Source: Balamuthia mandrillaris
Taxonomy: Eukaryota > Discosea > Longamoebia > Balamuthiidae
Reading direction: 5' to 3'
NCBI GenBank assembly: GCA_031835245.1
Contig: JAVKOQ010000161.1
Span: 97,501-120,000, forward strand
DNA: 22,500 nt
The position numbers were made by a program, and so were the translations under genes. The notes under the pieces were generated by a model. It was not told the origin of the DNA and did no database searches. It saw only the letters and a program-made list of their open reading frames with translations. Numbering within the stretch: position 1 is the stretch's first letter; each line of letters opens with the position of its first letter. Positions 17,800-22,500 of this stretch are shown piece by piece.

Positions 17800-20700
17800 A
17801 ACATACTTTCCCTCTTAAGAAGAAGTGGAAGATGAAGAAGAGTGTTTGAGGAGGTCCCAATAACGCTTGACAAGCTTGGGAGCATTAACATCTTTAGCAG
17901 GGATCCATTGGTTGTCTGAATATGGGTAGCTGAATTTGTCCAAGAGGGTAACACCAGTGCTGTCCTAGAGGAGGTATGCACCACCATGATTGTGGCAGAT
18001 GACTGTGAAAGGGCCTGAGTACTTAGGAAGAGACTTGGGAGACCTGGGAGGTTTGCATAGCATGACTTTGGAGCCAGCAGTAAATTTGCAGAGTGGCTTG
18101 GAAGAATCATGTTGAGCCTTGATGTTGGAGCTGTGCTTTCGAGTAGAAGATGCTGATGCTGGGTAGATGATATTGTGCATTTGCTTGGCGTTCTCCAAGA
18201 GGAGGGTTTTGGTAGGAAGCTGGGAGAAAGAAGAAGAATAGTCTTGCAGAGTAGTGGCTAGGTGACTGAAGAATAGTTGGAAAGGGGAAGACTTGTGGTG
18301 ATGGGTTACGTGTTGGTTAATTGCATATTGGGCAGCAGGTAGAAAGGTGTGCCAGTGGGACCAATCGCTGTTAACAAGCTTGTTAAGGGTGTTGTGTGCC
18401 AGCTTGACATGGCTTTCTGCGGCTCCATTAGCTTGAGGGTGATAGGCTGAGATGAACTGGTGCTCAAAGCCAGAGAGTGTCTTGAGAGCTTTAATGACTG
18501 TGTTGACGAACTCAGTGCTGTTGTCTGACTGAAGGATCTTAGGAAGACCAAAATCAGAGATGACTTGATAGAGGGTGCGAGCTACCTCTTTGGCAGTCTT
18601 GGCATGGACTGGGCATAGAGAAGTGAACCAAGTAGCAATGTTTGTGGTGACAAGAACGTAGTTGAAGCCTTTGGAAGAAGTGGGAAGTGGGCCAAACAGA
18701 TCATTGGCGACGTGATCAAAGGGGTAAGTGGCATGGATAGTTTTGAGAGGATGAAAGCCGTGTTTGGTGACGTTGTGCTTGAGGCAATCATTGCACTGTT
18801 GGCAAGTGCGGGAACAGTCAGCATGAAGAGTAGGCCAATAGTAGCCTTTATTCCAGATCTTGACAAACAAGGTTTCTGCTCCGTGGTGTCCTTCTGTGTG
18901 AAACAGTTGCAAGAGGTGTTTCCATTCAGAGGTGAAAGGGAGTTGCTTGTTAAGTCTGCCCTTGATGTGCCTGTTAAGAGCGGATTTGGCTGTGCACAGG
19001 GAGTTGTCAACCAGAGTGAGGGCCTTGAGGTCATGAGGTTTGCGTTGAGCCAAGCAAGGGGTGTCAAAAGGGATGGAGGGAGGTGTAAGACTGCTGTTAT
19101 CCCAGAAGGAGCGTGGGTACAGTTGAGAGAGACAGTTCTCAAGAATCATGTAAATGTCAGGGTGGTGGACAATCATGAAGTTGTACTCTGAGATGAGAAG
19201 AGCCCAATAGTTGAGGGTGTAGTTCTTACTGTTAGAAGTGAAGAGGTAGGACAAAGCCGTGTGATCCAAATAGATCATGAACTTGTTGCCATAGAGCCAG
19301 TCACTGAAGGTGTGGACAGTGAAGAGGATGGCGAGCATCTTATGTTTGGTAGCAGGATAGTTGCATTGGGCAGGGTTGAGGGCCTTGCTTGCAAATATGA
19401 TGTAGCGGTGCTTGTTGTTGGGTCAGATCTGGAAGAGGATGGCGCCAACACTGAATTGGGAGGCATTGATGCCAACCAACAGAGGTAAGGATGGGTCATA
19501 GAGAGAGAGCATGGGTGGGTTGAATAAGATGCACTTGAGGGCATCGAATGTGTCTTGGCAATCTTGGTTCCAATGAGGACAGAGATCCTTGATGTACCGG
19601 AGGGCGTCAAGGGGCTGAATGAGTTGGATGAACATGGAAATGAAGTTATGAAGGTAGCTTGCAAAGCTGAGGAAGGATTGCATTTGCTTGCTGGTGGATG
19701 GTACTTCTAGGAGTGTGAAGGTGGAGAGCTTGTGTTGATCAGGAAGGATGTTGCTGCAATCGATGATGAAACCGAGGATGCAGATATGTTTGTATCCGAA
19801 CTGACACTTCTCCTGATGGATACGTGGTGGTGAGAGTGAGGATGACATGGATCAGGTGCTTGATATGTTCTTTCACACTGTGGGAAACTACAGCAAGATT
19901 GTTGATGTAATGGGAAGTGAACTCAGCAATAGCGGCAGTGACAACATCCATGAGGCGCTGGAAGTGCTGTACAACAATCTTGATGCCAAAAATGGCAGCA
20001 ACGAACATGTAATGACAACATTCCATATGAATGTAGTTTTGATGCAGTCTTCAGGAGCAATGGGACATTGCATGTAAGACCAGATAAGGTTGAGGGCAGA
20101 GGCAATGAAAAAGCCTTGCACTTTGGAGATAATGCTGCGAATGGTAGGGATAGGGTATGTGAGGTCCAAGAGGAGCTTGTTCAGGAGGCGTGAATTGATG
20201 CAGACACGCCACTGGGTGACATTGCCATCAGCGTCCTTCTTGGGTATGATGGTGAGTGGAGAGTTTCAGGGACTGTCTGGTGGGGCGAGCACGATGATGC
20301 TAGTATGTAGCCATTCCACCACTTACAGATTGATGACAAGCATTAAATGGTATAGGATGGGATACTGATGGTGAAAGACAGGAGGGTGGTCTCCAGTATC
20401 TAGGTGGAGGACAGCTTCAAGGAGGGTACAAGAAGGTCCTGTTGGTAGAGCCTCATTCTCCTGGAGGTATTTCTCAATGGCCTCGAGAATGTACTTGTGG
20501 ATGTGTTCCTTGACAGCCTTCACCAAACGTTGATATTGGCATTAGGTGATGTTGTGGTCCTTGGAGCAGGGTAGTGGTTCCTCAGGGTAGTCAATAGGGA
20601 TGTTTGTTATGCCCATGCCAGACTTGCTCATGAAGTCACAGCCCAGGATGATCAATTGACCATCTGGTTGAGGCAAAATGGAGAACATATGATGGAAACA

Positions 20701-20990
20701 GTGTTCATCAAAGCCAACAGCAAGTGGCTCCATTTCAGCAGCACATGTAGCAGTGGTTTCATGGTGTCCAAGTTTGACTGTGTAGTTGGCTTGCTTGGTT
20801 TTGGCACAAACTAAATCAATGATAGAAGGGTCCATAAAGGAGTGGCTAGTGCCAAAGTCAATGACAGCAGTGACACAATGGCCATTAATGGTCATTGGAG
20901 CACAGATAGGGTTGTTAGGTCCGGACAGATCATCTATGATGGTGATCAAGTTGAGAGCCTGTTGTGACTCAAAGAACTTGTTGTACTTCT
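17800..20990 (-). pseudogene. Protease-RT-RNase H-integrase region of the minus-strand chromovirus
   Basis: The protease region has AVIDFGTSHSFMDPS (about 20870-20830) and LIILGCDFM (about 20660-20630). RT has LTIIPKKDADGNVTQWRVCI and YPIPTIRS (about 20260-20120), and the active-site loop region near 19915. RNase H has INASQFSVGAILFQ (about 19470) and IYLDHTALSYLF (about 19280). Integrase has the finger TEGHHGAETL...CQQCNDCLKHN (about 18895-18780), the core with DNSTEFVN (about 18530-18505) and YHPQANGAAESH, and the C-terminal KVMLCKPPRSPKSLPKYSGP module (about 18070-18005). In a live copy these enzymes would process, copy and insert the element. The copy is broken, with several lesions. Confidence 0.88.
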
Positions 20991-22500
20991 CTTCACCTCT
21001 GATAGAGTCTTGCTGCTCAGCGGCAGGAGCAGGTGTGCTGCTCTGTTGTAGTGTAGAAGACATAGAGTTGAGGGAATGTGAGCTGGGAAAGGACTGACAT
21101 GCTGGTGGTTGCACGCATGTTTGTTGCAGCAGTGTTGACGTGGGGTTGCGTGTTGTAGGAGCAGAAGAAAAGGCTGGTGTAGCAGATGTTGCTGGAGAAG
21201 CCTGCTGTTGTAGCCTGCAGGCCTTTTTCTGGCACTGATCTTCCGTGTGGTTGCATAGTTTGCAGTGTGTGCAAACAGCACCCATTGTGTGGAGTAATGG
21301 TTGCCTTTGTGATAACCTGATGTGACCTTTATCTTTTGAAGAAGGTTGGGGAAACTCTGTCTCAATGAGGACTGTGAGCTTGAAAGCAGTGGTGATGTCT
21401 TGTGGCTTGTTGCAAAGAGTCTGTTGCTTGTACTTCGACTTTATGTAGGGAAGAAGGGCTTGTTCAAAGAAGAAAGCTTTGAGGTAGTTGTAGAAGGTGT
21501 CAGGAAGATGATTACAGAGTACAGAGTATTGAATTGATGAGCTGATGAATGCTTTTGCCAGGCTTCTGTTGAAACGATGTGATGGCCTTGATTGTTGTGG
21601 CCTTGATGTCTGGAAGGCGGTAGTGCTGATGGAAGAGGTCTTTGGCAATGTTCCATGGTTGGTCTCATAGAGTGCTAATGGCCCAAATGTTGATGGGGAA
21701 TAACCCTGTGGATCAAGAAAGGGACGGCATGTAAGCGACTCTGGGTTTATTCACAAGAGAAGGGGTGTGAACCAAAGTGTGTGCTTTGAATGTGTCGCCA
21801 GGAAAAGGGGAAAATAAAAAGGGCAAGAAAATTTGGAGGTATCAGGGAGAGTGTCGACAAGAAGTCATAATAGTTGGTTTTCCAACACAAAGATGTCCAT
21901 CCTCAACAAGGGTGGTGATGAGGGCTTGTGTTCATCTATCCTCAGGGTAGTTGTAGGTGTTAAGATGATACTCCAGTTCCATGGTGTGAAGAGCGGGGTC
22001 CTGGCACTTGCTGACATCGAACTTAGGTAGTCCAGGGGGAAGGTGAGGCATTTTCTTCTGTGTAGGAGGTGAAGGAGTAGTTGTGTTGCTCTGTTCTTCA
22101 GAGACAAAGGCAATATTCATGCTGTTGGAAGCAGTTGTGTTGTTGACAGAAATGTCAACAGGAAAGGGTGAACTCAGATGAGGTGACTATATGGGCGAGA
22201 TCTGTGAGATGGAAGAGGGAGGAGAAACAGCAGCAGCGGTAGTGTTGTATGTGGAAGAACTGCCTAGTGTGGCAGAGGTGGATGTGACAAAAGCAACAAA
22301 GCTGTCTATATGCTGTTGTAACTGTTCCATGGCCTTTCTAGTGTGTTCTGCAGCGTCATCTAACTTGTGTTGTTCTTCTTCTTTGGCAGCATGTTCAGTC
22401 TCAAGACAGTTGGAGATGTCGAGTTCAAGCTGAAAGGATTGTTAGAACATGTGGAGGTACTCCTGTTGTGCTTTGTGAAGCTGTTCATGGAGGGTGTTGA
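20991..22500 (-). pseudogene. Gag region of the minus-strand chromovirus, split by a solo LTR
   Basis: The N-terminal part (22500-21888) is coiled-coil-like (AAEHTRKAMEQLQQHIDSF), then Ser/Pro/Thr-rich, then LPPGLPKFDVSKCQDPALHT. After the solo LTR the capsid part resumes on the minus strand near 21687 and reaches a CCHC zinc knuckle, CTHCKLCNHTEDQC (about 21274-21232, spacing CX2CX4HX4C). A Gln/Pro/Ser-rich linker precedes the protease. The gag start is outside the window. The copy is broken. Confidence 0.82.
21688..21887 (-). repeat. Solo LTR inserted in gag, 200 bp, with CAAA target duplication
   Basis: On the minus strand it starts TGTTGGAAAACCAAC and ends CCCATCAACA, matching the 3' LTR at 17146-17352. 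CAAA lies on both sides (21684-21687 and 21888-21891), and gag-like coding is present on both flanks. There is no internal element sequence, so it is a solo LTR left by LTR-LTR recombination. Confidence 0.85.

Larger units (their letters stand above)
17146..22500 (-). mobile_element. Chromovirus-type Ty3 LTR retrotransposon fossil, running off the right edge
   Basis: In minus-strand order: gag (from beyond 22500 to about 20990) with a CCHC zinc knuckle, protease, RT, RNase H, integrase with a GPY/F-type C-terminal part, chromodomain, 3' LTR (17146-17352). The chromodomain places it in the chromoviruses. Its 5' LTR would lie to the right of the window. A solo LTR sits inside gag at 21688-21887. 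Coding is broken, with about ten lesions, though a 457-codon stretch covering RNase H end to integrase (19338-17965) remains open, so it is less decayed than the plus-strand element. Confidence 0.9.

Noticed and set aside
18712-19191. 159-codon plus frame inside the minus-strand pol
   Set aside because: Shadow of the integrase/RNase H coding on the opposite strand; no domain of its own.

Overview
This is eukaryotic DNA. It holds two host genes at the left, one of them split into seven exons by six short GT-AG introns, followed by about 18 kb of nested, decayed transposable elements and simple-sequence arrays. The Rab protein is closest in style to early-diverging fungal Sec4/Rab8 proteins (segments such as EQHATE and DIKKRLID). 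With the chromovirus-type Ty3 elements and CT-rich introns, an early-diverging fungus (Mucoromycota-like) is my best guess. That placement is weak inference; other repeat-rich protists are not excluded.

Host part (1-4546). Positions 1-1749 are the membrane-spanning C-terminal part of a GPI ethanolamine phosphate transferase 3 (PIG-O/Gpi13), entering from outside the window. About 550 bp downstream, on the same strand, is a complete Rab8/Sec4-type GTPase gene (2298-3627, 218 aa), including a 15-nt micro-exon. Both belong to secretory-pathway biology (GPI anchor assembly in the ER; exocytic vesicle traffic), but nothing shows co-regulation. A 37-41 bp minisatellite (about 4129-4445) follows.

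First transposon cluster (4547-14371). It begins with an LTR fragment and, after AT-rich DNA, an intact-looking LTR (6139-6355). The LTR leads into a plus-strand Ty3 element: gag about 6391-7676, then zinc knuckle, protease, RT, RNase H and integrase about 12150-14371. Gag and pol are separated by 4.5 kb of insertions. A minus-strand, spliced, transposase-like relic lies across the junction, and its first intron carries a 3530-bp element (8444-11973). That element has perfect 24-bp terminal inverted repeats, a TA target duplication, two head-to-head partial genes in the middle, and a hexamer array on one side and a heptamer array on the other. It is the most interesting object in the window.

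Second cluster (14372-22500). The plus-strand integrase stops abruptly at a DUF7869-type protein relic (14518-15941), probably a DNA transposon gene. AT-rich and purine-rich tracts follow. From 17146 to the window end lies a minus-strand chromovirus (3' LTR, chromodomain, integrase, RNase H, RT, protease, gag) whose gag is interrupted by a solo LTR with a CAAA target duplication. The two Ty3 families share the last 66 bp of their LTRs but not the U3 part. All the retroelements are old and broken.
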